Source: Trochalopteron elliotii
Taxonomy: Eukaryota > Chordata > Aves > Passeriformes > Leiothrichidae
Assembly: GCA_024734555.1 (NCBI GenBank)
Contig: JANPWX010000619.1
Span: 2,120,523 to 2,184,522, forward strand
Length of the DNA: 64,000 bases
Reading direction: 5' to 3'
The position numbers and the translations under genes were made by a program. Position 1 is the stretch's first letter; each line of letters opens with the position of its first letter. A model generated the notes under the pieces. That model was given only the letters and a program-made list of their open reading frames with translations, was not told the origin of the DNA and did no database searches. Of the stretch, positions 38,301 to 51,950 are shown piece by piece.

Positions 38301-41076
38301 GATCCTTTGCCCTGTTGCATTGTTACAAAGACTATGTTGGTTGAGTCAGTCTACCACTAGACATAGCACTGTGCTTAGGAGGTACTTAAATGCAGAGCCC
38401 TGTTTCTCAGGGCATCTCTGAGAAATGCTCTGCTCAGAGGGTATCTTTGGCATCTCTGGCTCCAGCCTGGATGTCCCACAGTCATATGTCCAGGGTTAGG
38501 AACGGGGCACTGGACACAGTTTTTCCTAAAGAAGCAAGGAGCTGACTCTCAATACCCAAACATGCATTATGGGTGGTTTTCAGTCACTTTATAGTCTTAT
38601 GCATTCATAAATTTTTATATGGTTGGAAGACGCAGACTTTGACGGTACAAAGCTCACAGAAGAGCTTTAGATCACTGGAGCAACCACAGGCAAAGTTTAT
38701 GTTGACAATTTATCTGCTCTTCTCCGTCAAGGAAAATTGTTTTTTAGTGCCTGCCTATTAGCAATCACATGCATATTATGAAATCGAGTTTTGGGGAGGA
38801 CAGCCTGCCATCTGTCTTTTCTGTCTTTTTTTCACAATGCATCATTCTAAAGTTAAAACTTTCTGTACTTTAAAATTATGTAAAATATGAGATGTCTATA
38901 ATAGAGACACTTGGAAAGAAAAATGTACTAAGTAGAAATGTAAATCTTTATAGACTTTGGAGACAGGCAACTGCTGATGCTATACTTTGTATTTTAGCTA
39001 TAAAAGCCCTCCACATTTGCACATGCCATAGTGCTGATAATTAATTAATATCTATCTCAAGGAGTGTGGAAATATTTCCTTCATAAACTCTTTCTGGTTC
39101 AGGGCATTTTTTTGTGTGAGTGAAATGGAACCACAAATGCCTGTTGTGGAGAAAGAAAAAGATGTGTGCAGTTTCCTTTTTGTGTTCTGATATGCTAAGA
39201 TTTTATCAGTAATATTGTTTTCCTGTAAAAATATCTGCCTCAGAGAAAATCTGCTGTGTTGCTGTCAGGATTACACCTCTTAGAATATACCTGTGGTGAT
39301 TCTGTTAAATTGATAAAAACAGAACACTCTGCTGTGTAGAAGGATTGCTGAAAATATTCTGAAGCCCTTTCATGTGTAGCAGCACTTGTATGACAGTACG
39401 TTTATTGTGCTATAAATTCCATCACTGATTTTGGCCATTTCAAATTGATTCTGCAGTAACTGTAAGTAATGAACCTTACAGACAGAGCCAAAGAAAAAAA
39501 ACCCAAGCCAATAAATTTGTGCCTGTAGGAATACAAATTGTAGAGTTCATTTAGCCTCAGTTTTTATCAAATCATGCAGTGAATACCCTACAAAGCCAGA
39601 AAATGTATCCAACAAAATATACAGTACCATAGCCCTGGCTTGCTTTAAGTTTAGCCATTAAACCAGACAGTCAATTATCCAAAGTACATGTTTGTATGAG
39701 GTGTCCTGGGAATTTCACCTGAGATTTAAGGAAGGTGCTTCACATAAGTAGATGAAAGTGGAGAAATTATAATAGGAGTGACTTAAACAGGATAATAAGC
39801 CAAATCCTCAGCTGTTTTACATGGTCTAAGCAATACCAGGCACCACTGAATTTCATAAGGGTGTAGATGGATGTGCAGTGAGCTACTAATGACTCACCAG
39901 GTCAAAGTATACAAAAATCTTAAAAATTTACATGTGTTTCTAGCTTATTTCCCTTTCTTTACTGAAAAGTTCTACCAGGTTAACCAGATATTAATGATTC
40001 CATAGATTTTAACAGTGAATTAACATGCTTGGTAAAAATTTCCATAGGTAAGTTTTAAAATCCATCTAAAAGATGCTGTTCCAAGGTTTTCACACTATTT
40101 TTCTATAGGAAGCCCACTGACCTTGATTGGTTAAATATTGTATATATTTTTCACAATCTTTTAGATCATTTCAAGTCTTTTTTTACAAATAGACCATAGA
40201 TCTAGTCCCACTAAACCAGTGGGTTGCACATGAGATTAAAGTACAGATGAATGTGCACGTAGGTTCTACCCTCAGTTGTTACTGAAGAGCTAACTTCAGA
40301 TTTTAGTTCAAATGCAGAAAATATTAGTTTTCTTCTACAGAGCTTTCTTACCAACATTACAGAATAGAGAAGAAAGCTCACATTTTATTTTCTGTGCAAA
40401 GATAAATAAATGTCTGGGTTGGGTTCCTACAAGCCCTGCAGCATTTCCATGCATCACAGCTTGCACACTCATGTATCTTATAGTCTGCATTGCATGCTGA
40501 ATTCATTCTGTGTGTCTTCTTGTACCTAGCTGCATATTTTTCTGAACCTTTGTGTTGTCTGTGAGATACTAAATCCTCATTTTGAGATCAAAATGCTTGA
40601 GTCCGTTCTACCCTTATATAGGCCACAAAGATATTTGTTATCTATGACATATTCCTTGCCTCTCTCTATAAAACAGTCTATTTGGCCAATCTGTCCACTT
40701 TACAGCATCAGCCTAAGTGACACACAGAGCAAAAAAAGACACAGAAACTGGAGCTTTCAGTTAAACACCAAGTATGGTGAAAGCCGTAATAAAATAATGA
40801 GAGTAGGGAATGCTATTTTTCCTTTCACTCTGCTGTTTTGTGTTGCAATGAGGAACACAGTGAGTGAGTCTGAAGTCTTTTGAATAGCCCCTGGTAACTA
40901 AGAGCAAAGAAACCTTGCTCATTATCTCTACTCCCCTCCTGAATAAACATTTCAGCCATCATAAATGAGTGTGACATGAAGGGCAAATGAATGGCTCTCA
41001 TTTCAGATGAGAAACACTTGACAGCTGAACAACCTGTAGGTTTTTATAAAGGCGCCGATCCTGTGAGCACTGGACG

Positions 41077-41100
41077 ATGGGGTACAAATTTATACCCCAT
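41077..41100. repeat. Short inverted repeat ATGGGGTA/TACCCCAT
   Basis: Eight-base arms at 41077-41084 and 41093-41100 with an 8-nt A/T-rich spacer. It sits in a small GC-richer patch that includes GGCGCCGATCCTG and may belong to a decayed palindromic repeat, but this cannot be established from the sequence. Confidence 0.6.
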
Positions 41101-44100
41101 TTACTTCCGTGTGACCTAAGATTCATACTCTTAAATGAGAGATTCCCAGCCTTGCAGAGAGAAGCCCTAGGTATTCAAACTGACTTTTGGTTAGGACTGC
41201 ACTGTGTGAAAGAGCTGTCCTAGTTTTTTCCTGTTATTTTATTGATTTACATAGAAAAACAGCCAATTATAAGGAAAGGTTCAGTATGGATTGACAGATG
41301 GCCTGCAACACCCCTACTGTATTTCATTTTTAAATATGATTGATGTGGAGGTAATTTCTTGGTAACCTGTTTTTCAAAAAAAAAATATTCTAAGTGGTGG
41401 GTTAGTAAAAGAAAATTAATCTCTGCATGTTAAACTTGCCAACTTTTGAATTAATTGCATGAGAATGACAATCAATTAATAAATGTTAAGCAAACAACAG
41501 AAAATCAGTGAATTAAAAATTACTAAATTGATTCCAATGCAGATAAAGCAAGAGTCTGCCATAATTCTTTGGTCTAGATTCAAGAACACGAATCTTGTCT
41601 CATCAGTTTTTCTTCCCCATTTATCCATGTTTAGCATTTAAAACAATGGTGGTTTATTATGATTTTTACAAATAAATTCCTATCTATAATCTAGCTTGCT
41701 GCATTAAGTGGATTATAGAAACAAATCATAGATAGTAGTCCATTTGTAGCTGTCAAGGAGAAGGTCAGAGCTTTGCAAAGACCATCCATCTCCAAATGGA
41801 TAAAAGTTTTTTCTTCAAAGAGGGATCTCATCCCTCGTATGGATGAACTTTGTCTACTAATGACAGAACACATGGCTGCTCCTCTGGAAGGGCTGTCATG
41901 GTGTGTCCCAGCCTTCTCGCATAGTCCAAGTCTCTGTAAAGTCACTTCTGGGCTTGGGGTTTGCAGTTTCAATGCTACTTTCTTTATCAGGACCATGTGA
42001 GGTATATTTAAAACTGTTCAAATTAACACTGAGAACAGTCAGAGAACTACTGACATTAGATCTTGGCAGACATACTAGAAGAATTTTGCCTCTCCTCTTA
42101 TGATCATTCTTTTTTGTCATCTGGATGTGGAGGCATTACTATTCACCTACAAAAGCTTTTCTGAAATTTGCAGTCATAATTTTTATAAAATCAGCTCATA
42201 TTCCTTACTGTCTATTTTCCCCTTTATACTGAATTTTTTTCATTTAGATTCATATAAGTGTCATTGATGTGAGGAAAGTGAAAGCATATTAATAATTATG
42301 GAAATTAATCTTTTTTTCCCATCTCCACTTTTGCTTTTGTTACAGTTGTGGCATTCTGCAGGAAAGCTCACATTCTGTTGTCCAAGATCTTTGGGTAGAC
42401 CTTGTGTGCTTGTATACAGCCAGCAAAAAATTGGGCCATGCCAGATGAAAGCATACAAGCATTAAAATAAACAAAACAATTGCTTTTCACTGTAGGAGCA
42501 TGCACCAGACACCATTAGCATAAGCACAGGAACCTTAGTATTAATGGCATTCGAATAATAGTCCTCAGCCTTCTCCATTGTGTGTCCCTGCTTTACTATG
42601 TGCAAAAACTCAGATCTTTTGACTTGTTTAGCCACAAAATTAGGAAGAGTGAATGTAGGGTCTTTTTACTAATTTCAGAATGAGTTCTGGAGCTGCAACC
42701 ACAGGTGGAGAGCTTGAGCAGAACATAAACATTCCTGTCTTAGTCAAGGTTGACTTGGGGAATCCATTTCTGTCTTTACAGACAACAGCATTTTCTATAT
42801 CTTTTTCTCTGTATGTGGGAAAATACATTAATATCAGATATTTTGTTTTGTCTAGTCCTTTCTCTCTTATCAAGTCCTTGCAGAGAATCACCTAAGGTAA
42901 TTGTTAGACTGCTAAGAACTACATCAAACAAAACAGTAGGGAAAAAAACCCTAAAATAACCTCTTTATTTCTCCCTGCAAAGAAAGAAATAAAGAAACTA
43001 CATCTGAAGTATACTTATTATTAGTTGTATTTAATGCAACAGTATTTGATCACCCTGACATACAGAGCTGAAACTAACTTTTTTAAGCAATTTTCACCCT
43101 TTCTGTTGCAGAATGATGCAGCCATTTTCCACCTCCCAATACTCTGATAAACTGCATTTAAACTGATGCAACAAAAGTCCTTTTTTAGGTTTAAATTTCA
43201 TTGTTGGCAAAAGCACCAGAATTCTGGAATAGTGAATTTCAAGAGAGTTTGCTCATGGGCAGGGACAACTATTCCTTTATTGGAACCCAGAACACTTCAA
43301 TAGCTATATGCTTTCAACTTTTTTTAAATAGCATTAAGGAAAAAATATCCTCAAGGTATTATTTTTAAAGGGAGCTTCAAACATTCCATGAAGGAAAAAA
43401 AATGCAACATATTTGAACACCAAGGGATTTGAAGTGGCAAATCTGTTAAAGTGAACTGATCTTTGGAGTTTCAGGGTTAAATGAGTATTGACCACAAATT
43501 AGGGGTGCAGACTACTGAAAATTCTGAGATATTCCAGATTCCTAGCTTGACCAGCAGTAGCCAGATTCTATAAGAAATCATTTATAAATAAGTAAGTTAT
43601 GTTAGCTAGATTTTAAATTAACTATGTTTCATTTATTCCTCTGAGTTCAACAAAATCCATTATAACCTTTGCAAGAAGTGCAAGAAAATCCCAGGTTCTT
43701 AATCTTTTTTACTACATAGACTTAATTCTGCAATAACTCAATATTAAAAATTTTAGAGTTTATATTTTAAAGCAGCTGTGAAGCAAACAGATATTCAAGG
43801 GTAAATCTGCTCATCCTGAATCCTTCTGCAAACGGTCTGCTCTGGAGGTCATATCAAAGAGATTCTTTTTCCAGCTTAAACCTGTCTTTTCTAAATAGAT
43901 CTCAACCTGATCTCATTTAATGCATTGATGTCTGGTTTCTAAGTCATTATATTTGCTGTATTACATATCAAAAGGACTCTTGAGAAATTCCCCCGAATTG
44001 ATAATTCTAATTTCTTATGTATAGCTACTCTATATTCACTCTGAGGACAGCTGTATTGTATGCTAAACCACGAATTGTAAAAATTGATCCCTTTGTATGT

Positions 44101-47100
44101 AGGTTTGTATTAAATTGAGATACTCTGTTTTTTTTCTGTTTGTTGCCACACATGGGTTCCTGGTGTCAGTTTGTATTTGGCTGTTTGAGCATATTAAAGT
44201 TTTGCTAGTGCTTATGATGTTCTTGCCAAGAGCACTCTTGCAGCAATCTGCACTAGAACAGTCTTTGTGCCAATTACTTCAAAAAGTATTCAGTTATAAA
44301 CCCAATTTTTATGGCTACTTTTTCAGGTTGCAGTGTGTTTCTTTGCGTTTAGTTTCTTTTTTTTATGTTGATCTTCAAATGCTTTTAAGTTTTGCATTGT
44401 GGAAAGACAATACAGTGTTGATAGAGTTGTTAATAAGACATCTATTAAAGGTACAAAGGTATTAAAATAAAACCTAATAATTTAAATTAGTAATATTGCA
44501 TATATTTAAAGGATGCTCTTTAAAAATTGAAAGTTTAGAGTTCTTATTGCAGGGGCTGATTATGAAAATGGTAAGCTTTGCAGTTACATAAAGCAAAAAA
44601 ACTGAAAAATTATAATGTGCAATGACTCAACACAATATTTCTTGAGTTTATATTATAAAGCTGATTTCAGGAGTGTCAGCTCTACATCTTTTCTTTAGAG
44701 AAAAGCAGCTTGCTAATCCACTGCAATTAATGAAAAATCACAACACTGGAAAGGATGTCCTATCATTAACATATTTTACAATACAAATGTGCTTTTGAAA
44801 GGACAGACTGAATTGATCGTGCAAGTTTTACTACTGCAATGTATACCAGTGCAAGACTGGACCTCAGAATTGTGACATGAGAGCCATCATGGCAATAAAG
44901 ATGGATATGTTCCATATACAGAGCAGAACACTGTGCTATGCTATGCTGAAGAGTAACTGCTTATCTAGTATCCCAAATAAAAAAAACGTAAAGGTGGCAG
45001 ATAGCAGAATGGAAAATCCATAAATTTAGTATCTAATCATGTTAATCTAAAGGATCCATAAATACTTGAGGAACCTCTGCTCTGCTATTCATTTCCCAGT
45101 CTGTTAAGATTTGATATCCCTTGAAAAATATTTGTGCACTCTTGAAAATGCTTTTCTTTTTGTTTGTTTGTTTTTTAGTGGCAGCTTTAGGAATTGTTTA
45201 TCATACAACAGTCTTCCATTTACAGAGTATTCCTAAGATAGCCTTAGCCTAGCCAATGTAACTTGGGCAATCTCACATTCTTATTTTACCTTCACTCTTT
45301 TTGGGGGAGTTAGAAAGCTGTTCCCATTCCCTTCTCTTTAGTTCATTATCTAGACAGAGGTAACTGGGAATTAAACTTTCTGCATCCTGAGGCTGACGAA
45401 CAAGCAGTTTGTTGCATGTGTGCTCAAAGCAGTAACTTTAGCATAGAAGAGATCTGTTCCCTGTAGCGTACTTGAGCGAAAGTGACTATTGTGCTTGCTG
45501 CTGATCTCAACATTCTCATATGCAATCAATAATATTCTACTCAGGTCATTTTAGAGATTGAGCAAGTGCTTTGAACTGAGCCTACCACATTGGGCTTTTT
45601 CTCACATGATGCTTGTCTGTAAGCACCAATAAGTTTGAGGTCTCATAAGGATACTTTTTTTAAAAAACCCTTAGGATTAGCCTAAATTCTGCCTGTGACT
45701 ATTTTAAGCAGTAGAATAGCTTTTGAATCTTATTATTTGAGAGAGTGATAACAGAGGAAAGATGGGAAAAGCCTAAAGTGTCTCCAAAAAACTAGTATTG
45801 ACTTTTTAACAATAAAATACGTCCTGAGACGAAATATGCTCTTTAAATGTAAATACCACTTCCATTTTCAGACTGTCTTTTGCAGGTGTATTTGAAGGGA
45901 TTTGAAATGTACTTGTAGATGGAAAAGAGGCTATTGACCTTGAAACTATGTATGTGTTAGGAATAATGTTCCCCCTCCTTGAAATCAGACTCGTACTCTT
46001 GGAATGAGTGCTCAAGACCACAATTCTGAACAGTGGTTTCGCATGGCATTCATTGCCTAACTCAATCAAGACTGACTGCAAAGCTGTTTCTCAGGAATCA
46101 CAGACTATTGCCTTCTCTTATTTTCATCCACCGTGGGTTTGAATGTATCAGTGACAGCTAAATACTACCTTTCTTTGTTCTGGTGCAGACTTGATATAAT
46201 AGGACAAAGTTGGTGTCTAGACACAATGTTCATTATTAGATGGACTACTGTAGCCAGATATACAGGGTTTTCAGACTACAAACACTTTTTCAAAGCTAAA
46301 ACTAAAATATTTTTGAATCAAATAAGATTCAAAACAATAGAATGTTCAATGAGAACAATAACCGTAAGTATACATTATTTGGTTATGCTGTCCAAGAGAA
46401 AAGATAGATGATGCTTATGAAGTTGGAGATGGCTGATGTTAACAAGAAAAAGTGATAAAATGGTTATTTCGTAGATTGAAAGGGATAACAAATCTAATGT
46501 TGATTCAACAGGAACATACATCTATAAACTTTACGTGGTGGATGAAACCCATCACATAAAGTGCACATGGCAAGCCCCATGTGTCCTCTGTGTGTTAAGC
46601 TAAGTGTACATGATAGAGACTCCATCGGCCCATGGACAGCAAGTTGGACGCATTTGGGATATCTCAGACTTGTTGCACATGTGGGATGATCCAGCATATA
46701 ACAGTTGTAGTGGCTCATTCCTTTTCAACACCCAAATGTCATGCTCCATGGGATCTCCTGTTATTAATACTGTAGTGTTTATAGAAATGCAATAAGTCTG
46801 AGAAAGGGATATGAAAGTATTACAGGAACTGCAAACACAAAGCCTTACTGGATCTCTCAGATCCCAACTACTGCTGAATGATAGGTATAAGCCAATATCT
46901 TCCCCAAAGCTTTCATGAAGACTGGGAGAGCAGGCTTTGATCTCAATGAGGATGGGGCTGTGGAAGCACAGAAACAAATGATTTTTGACCATGAGAAAAC
47001 ATAAGCAGGTAGAAATGTTGTAGTGATTGCAGTGTGACATGGGCAGGAAAGAAGAGAAGTGTGGTAAATAAAGAAACCTATACTGAAGATTACGTTGATA

Positions 47101-47475
47101 GACATGGTTATATTTTCAGAAAAGGAAAGACTTTCAGATGTCATCGTGTAAATTGCCAATGGCACTGGACTCAGTTTTGTCTTAGAAGTCCAGAGGAAAA
47201 TCTGCTTTCAAATGTTCACTCTTACTTTAGAAGTCGCCTGAAACCATGTAGGAACTCGTTACCTTGCAGAGTGTTAAAACATTTGTCTCACTGGTGTCAC
47301 AGACAGGTTTTGAGATGCATGTATGTGTATCAGTGAATGAAGGAGCACACAACACTTTGAAAGAAAAATGAGAGAATATAGGTACAATTTGTAAGCTATC
47401 TCTTTGGCAATTTCATCAGTTTAAATTGGTTGTGTTTTAAAGATTTAGGTGTTGATTTTGGAAGTGTAAAATAAC

Positions 47476-47505
47476 ATCTTTTATTAAAATATCTTTTATT
47501 AAAAT
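47476..47505 (+). repeat. 15-bp tandem duplication
   Basis: Two exact copies of ATCTTTTATTAAAAT at 47476-47490 and 47491-47505, followed within 16 bp by the long AT microsatellite. Confidence 0.9.
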
Positions 47506-47517
47506 AACATCAACCAA

Positions 47518-47520
<3 letters not shown>

Positions 47521-47556
<36 letters not shown>
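47521..47556. repeat. (AT)18 microsatellite
   Basis: Thirty-six bases of uninterrupted AT dinucleotides followed by a short CACAC stretch. It is likely to be length-polymorphic. Confidence 0.95.
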
Positions 47557-47560
<4 letters not shown>

Positions 47561-49818
47561 TTCAGAAACAGTTGTTTCTGTAACAGGGGATAAATGTGTG
47601 TGGGGGTTGTTTATAAAATAGCTAAACAAATGGGTGCACACACTAAATACATATGGATGTTTTTGTATGTGACTGTTTCCTAAAAATTTATTCTACGCAA
47701 TAATTTTAATACTTCAAATATAATGTCTCATTAAATGAGCTGGAGGGACAACTTCTGCCACTGCTGTGGTTTCGCACACACAAGTTGGCATAGTCATTTA
47801 TACAGAGAACAAAAGAAGTAGTTGAGAAATTTGTTTCAAATTGAAGTTTAAGTTTTGAAGCACACAGAGACATCTGAAAGGTGAAATTCACAGATTTTTC
47901 ATGCTTGCAGGTTTTTATAGCCTCTGGTAATGCATGTCCTTACTCTGACATCACATGTATGTGAAAAAAATGGGTGTATTATTTAAAGATATCTTTTGAC
48001 AAAGAAAGTATTTCTGTCTTCAGAGGTGAGATTTAGCTTTAAAGGATGATGAGCAGGTTCCAGATGTGTTTTTCGATTGCTGGGCATTACTTTCCTTAAG
48101 TATTGACAGAGGGAAGGTTTTATCAAGGTCTTTGTGATGTGCTTGTTTATAATGAGGAGACATTAGTAGAGCACATCTAAGTGCATATCGCTAACAGATG
48201 ACTAAAGAGAGCATATGGCAGGGAAAAGAAATATATATTTGTCCAACCAGTGTGGCTTGTTAACACTCCCACACTCATAAACTCATGTGTTTACATGTAC
48301 TTACAATATTTTGCAAATCCGTTTTCTAATCAGCTAAAACTAAAAGCCAAATAAAATTTTTTCCAAAATTGGAATGTCAGGCAAAGTTGATTTAGATTTT
48401 TTTTTTGTTTTAAACAAAGCAATTAAGCAGTACAGAAGATTTTTACATGATTTGTTTTTCTTCAGCATTACATCTTTACAGTATATGTGTTATTTTTATT
48501 TCCCAGTGTTAAAAGTTTTGTTTTTGCAAAATGTTTTTTCTTCACCCACCTGCCTATCCAAGGTTATATTACAAGCAGTAATATATATCAGAATGGCCTA
48601 ACCAAAATTCTAGTCACAATCAGGTCATGTGGTTTATTTCAACCATAAGATTTCCCTGTGCTTCTATAGGATGACTCATGGAATCATAGTTACAACTACT
48701 AATAAACAGTTTGTAAACAAAGAAGTCTCTGGACAGTTAACCCAAGTCCAGCTCCCAGCAACATAAAAATGGAGTGTTGTTATTATTAATTTGGAAGGTA
48801 GATAAAGAAATTATGGGAAAATCTGTACAGCTCTTGAGATGCAAAGTTTTGATGATCATGTGATCAGGAGTATAGCATTCACCCACCATTTTGTAATAGA
48901 CAGAACACAGCATCACTGTCTTCTCATGCTGTGACATCTAAATGTGCCTGTCTGTTCATATGGCATTATTACAAAGAAGATAGAGTTCAAGGATTGATTA
49001 GAACTAACTTTTCAGAAGGAAGCATTTATAAAGAAAACTGCACAGGAGAGCTGCATTTACTTTTGATTTTCAGTATATTCCTAGCAAATTTTTATTAAAT
49101 ATTTACATCTGGAGCAAAGCATTGTCCTTCATAAAACAGTTTATTGTTCCAATTTAGCTTCATTAAAGTCATAATACTGCTTTAGGATATGATAGACTAG
49201 TGCTGTGGGATTGAATTATAAAGAGATTAATTTTAGCTACAGGAGATAATTGACCCTATAATTCGTATCACACCTAATCCCAGTTCAAATGAACCAGTGT
49301 TAAAAGTGGCAATACTCACAATATAGACAAGGTCATGGCAGTTAGAATTGTTTTTTACTACCAATTAGATTTTCCCACTTGGTGCATTTGACTAATGTTG
49401 TCATAGAAAGGGACTTCAAGCATGGAAATACAGCTTCTTTAGAGGCACACAGGCACTGGAACTGATGGGTAGTTTGCTGTACCTTTCCCAGTGTACAAAA
49501 TCAGAGTGCAACTGAGTGCTAACCCCTAAAATTTGACTTCATATGGGAACTCAGAACATACTTTGATCCATGGTAGAATTCGGAACAAGCTAAATAATTT
49601 GAATCCGGAAGCAAATTCTCTTGAAATTCAACAATGTTAATATATGATGGTTCTAGCAGGTTTGGAACTGTCTCTTGGGCAATACTATATCTGAAGTGTA
49701 TTTCAGACGAAGAACCAGAAAAAAGTGAGGTACTGCCTGAATAGAGAGTTGTTCAAAAACAAATCATGTTGATATTTAGCTGCAAATGACACGAAGGTTT
49801 AGAAAAATACAAAGAAGA

Positions 49819-49834
49819 TATATATATATATATG
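49819..49834. repeat. (TA)n microsatellite, about 8 units
   Basis: A short uninterrupted TATATATA run ending in TATGATATAG. Confidence 0.85.
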
Positions 49835-51495
49835 ATATAGTTTAAAAGTTCCCTGAAGTGTTTGTGCCAACTTCAAACATATTAGCATAAGGAATCTTAT
49901 GAAAAAACAACAGAAAAATGATACTTTTGCATAGCACATTCAGTATAAGATAAATTTTCATATTTTTACCAGTTATCCATCAGCATTTTTCCAAGCATTT
50001 ACAGATTTGAGTTTTGCAGTAAGCTGAAACTGCGTGATAAAAAGAGGCAGATAATGATAAAAAGCAGATGTATATGCAAGCCTAGCTAGAAGGAGCAAAA
50101 TATACTATTACTGCCCCTCCTGTGAAGTTAATCCTATTTCTTTTAGCTATTAGCTAATGAGGTTTTAAGAAAAATAAATAATTAAATTGGGTTTGAAATG
50201 CTGTTTTTGCATCTTTGCCTTTAGGAACTTCTTCAAATATTCATAGAATAGTTTGCCCATGAAAGGTGCATTAAGTGTGAGTTTAGGCAATAGTTACTTT
50301 AAACGTGGGTGGTCAGAAACCTGTAACTGAAGTGGCCTTACACATCACCTAATCACTTTCCTCATTCAGATCCACCACACTGGCTAGGCTCGAAATGTGA
50401 AATAGTGGTGAAAGGAGATGTTTCAATGATTAGGTTAAAAAAAAGAAACAAATTTCAAGTCTTAGATCTCAGATCTACTAGCATGAATTAGATTTGAATT
50501 TGGATGCACTTCGTGATTTGCAATCTTAAAAATGACAAATTTTCTTCTCTCTCACTTTCTATTATCAGTCTCAGATTAGAAGTAAAGAGTTTGTCTTCTA
50601 TCTTTGTGAGATGACTGTCAGTGCACTTCTTATCCCATTTTCATCACCTCTTCCTGTGACCCAGGAATCAACCAACTTCTCTGCTAACCTCTGGGTGGGG
50701 AGTCTGGGATGACAGAGAAAGGTGCCCTCATCTCCTGGCAGTGTTCTCTTACTGTTGATGACATACCACATTCGAGGATGAAAATCTGTGACAGCTTGCA
50801 ACTGCCAATTCTTGTGCCTCTCTTATCCATGAGTACAGGAACTGCAGTTTGCATTTCCATTTCAATATGCTGTATTTATATTCTTTTACTGGATAAAACA
50901 ACCCCTTTATTTGTACACAGAACTCCTGAAGGAGTGAAACTGGAAGTGGTGAATTATTCTTTTCCCAGAGTTTGTTTACTCTGTTCCAGGCAGCATTCTT
51001 ACAAGGGTGATGCAGTTCTTACGGATGCTACTGGATCTGAGCACCTTCTTGTATTATCTTGTGTTTATGGAAGAAAACCACCACCCCCAGAGCTCTCCAT
51101 ACATGCCTAGTGCACTAGGCAATGGTATTGCATGTCTACCAACTCTTTACATGCTTTACTGTGGATGCAGGAAGACCATCCTGCACCTAAGCTCATAGAT
51201 CGTAGGTTCATAGGCTGTTGCTTTTCAAATTGCCAACCACAAAGAAGAAATTTAAGGCAGTGAAGAGTGGTGTAGGTGGCTACTAAATCAATGAAATTCA
51301 TTATGTTTCAAACCTGCTGGTCTTTCTTATGTCATATTAAATTTCCAAATATTATAAAATGGTTACTTTATTAATTTCCAGCTTCATTATTTCAGTTCTA
51401 TTCCTCTCTTTTGTTGAATTTCTACTTCATGGTTGTTGTCTTCTTTCTTTGTGTAACAACCACCACTGCAAAAATCAACACCACAGCAGTTCTTA

Positions 51496-51539
51496 GTTTT
51501 TATTTGATGAATGTAAAGTTTTTATTTGATGAATGTAAA
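51496..51539 (+). repeat. 22-bp tandem duplication upstream of exon B
   Basis: Two exact adjacent copies of a 22-base unit (starting GTTTTTATTTGATG and ending AATGTAAA) at 51496-51517 and 51518-51539, about 220 bp before the exon B acceptor. Perfect identity of the copies suggests a recent duplication. Confidence 0.93.
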
Positions 51540-51756
51540 GCATTTGCCTGTTATGTTCTTTTTTGCCATGAGGACATATAGGACATGTTGACATCCAGTA
51601 TTAATAAGCTTAACAATGATTCTGGCAGTTATTTAGTACAATTTTAGGAAGTGTTAAGTGATCTGTAGGAAGCACTAAAGCTATCCTTTAAAAGAAACTG
51701 ATGTCACAGTTGCATTCAAAATTCACTGGGTATTTTTTATTGTTTTTATTTTCCAG

Positions 51757-51950
51757 GTGATTCATATAACAGGCCGGTTACGTCTGAGAGTATCGCTGTC
51801 ACACGGACGGACAGTACCCAGCCAAATCATGGGACTTGTTGTCGTTGCTCATGCTTTGCCACCTCCTACAATTAATGAAGTCAGGATTGACTGCCACATG
51901 TTTGTCACTCGTGTGAATATGGACCTCAATATCATTTACTGTGAAAATAG
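51757..51950 (+). CDS. NPAS3: NPAS3 exon B: end of PAS-A and start of PAS-B
   Basis: A 194-nt internal exon that opens on a whole codon (GTG, Val) directly after TTTATTTTCCAG. It encodes 64 codons from [10 protein letters not shown] to DLNIIYCEN and ends with the first two bases (AG) of an Arg codon before GTACAG. The first part ([12 protein letters not shown], then [12 protein letters not shown]) corresponds to the last strands of the PAS-A fold, compared with the K-V-H-TG and CLV-I-EPIP blocks of HIF-alpha and [23 protein letters not shown] is the start of PAS-B, aligned with the 'TFLSRHSLDMKF-YCD' region of relatives. Joined to exons A and C it gives an unbroken frame. Reading on past 51950 would give only a few intronic codons and a stop, confirming the donor. 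Confidence 0.97.

Larger units (their letters stand above)
27443..51756 (+). other. NPAS3: NPAS3 intron, 24,314 bp, phase 0
   Basis: A complete intron from GTAAGG after exon A to TTTATTTTCCAG before exon B. It contains a (TTAA) microsatellite and a CR1 fragment at 28.6-29.4 kb, a T18 tract at 32.6 kb, a possible MIR remnant near 35.3 kb, an (AT)18 microsatellite at 47.5 kb, a TATA tract at 49.8 kb and short tandem duplications at 47.48 and 51.50 kb. Elsewhere (29400-32600, 32650-35200, 35350-47470, 47560-49800, 49850-51490) I see no coding exon. Some GC-richer patches, for example 35600-35860, 46500-47340 and 50600-51150, hold frames open on both strands but have no recognisable protein. Confidence 0.9.

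Noticed and set aside
41050..41210. Possible palindromic amniote transposon (GGCGCCGATCCTG ... GGTTAGGACTGCA)
   Set aside because: Only the short ATGGGGTA/TACCCCAT inverted repeat is solid. The outer parts do not pair well enough to support an element.
46494..47336. Region open on both strands (146, 102 and 100 codons)
   Set aside because: No recognisable protein, no splice sites in phase with NPAS3, and the frames conflict with one another. I considered a decayed endogenous retrovirus but found no LTR, primer-binding site or pol motif.
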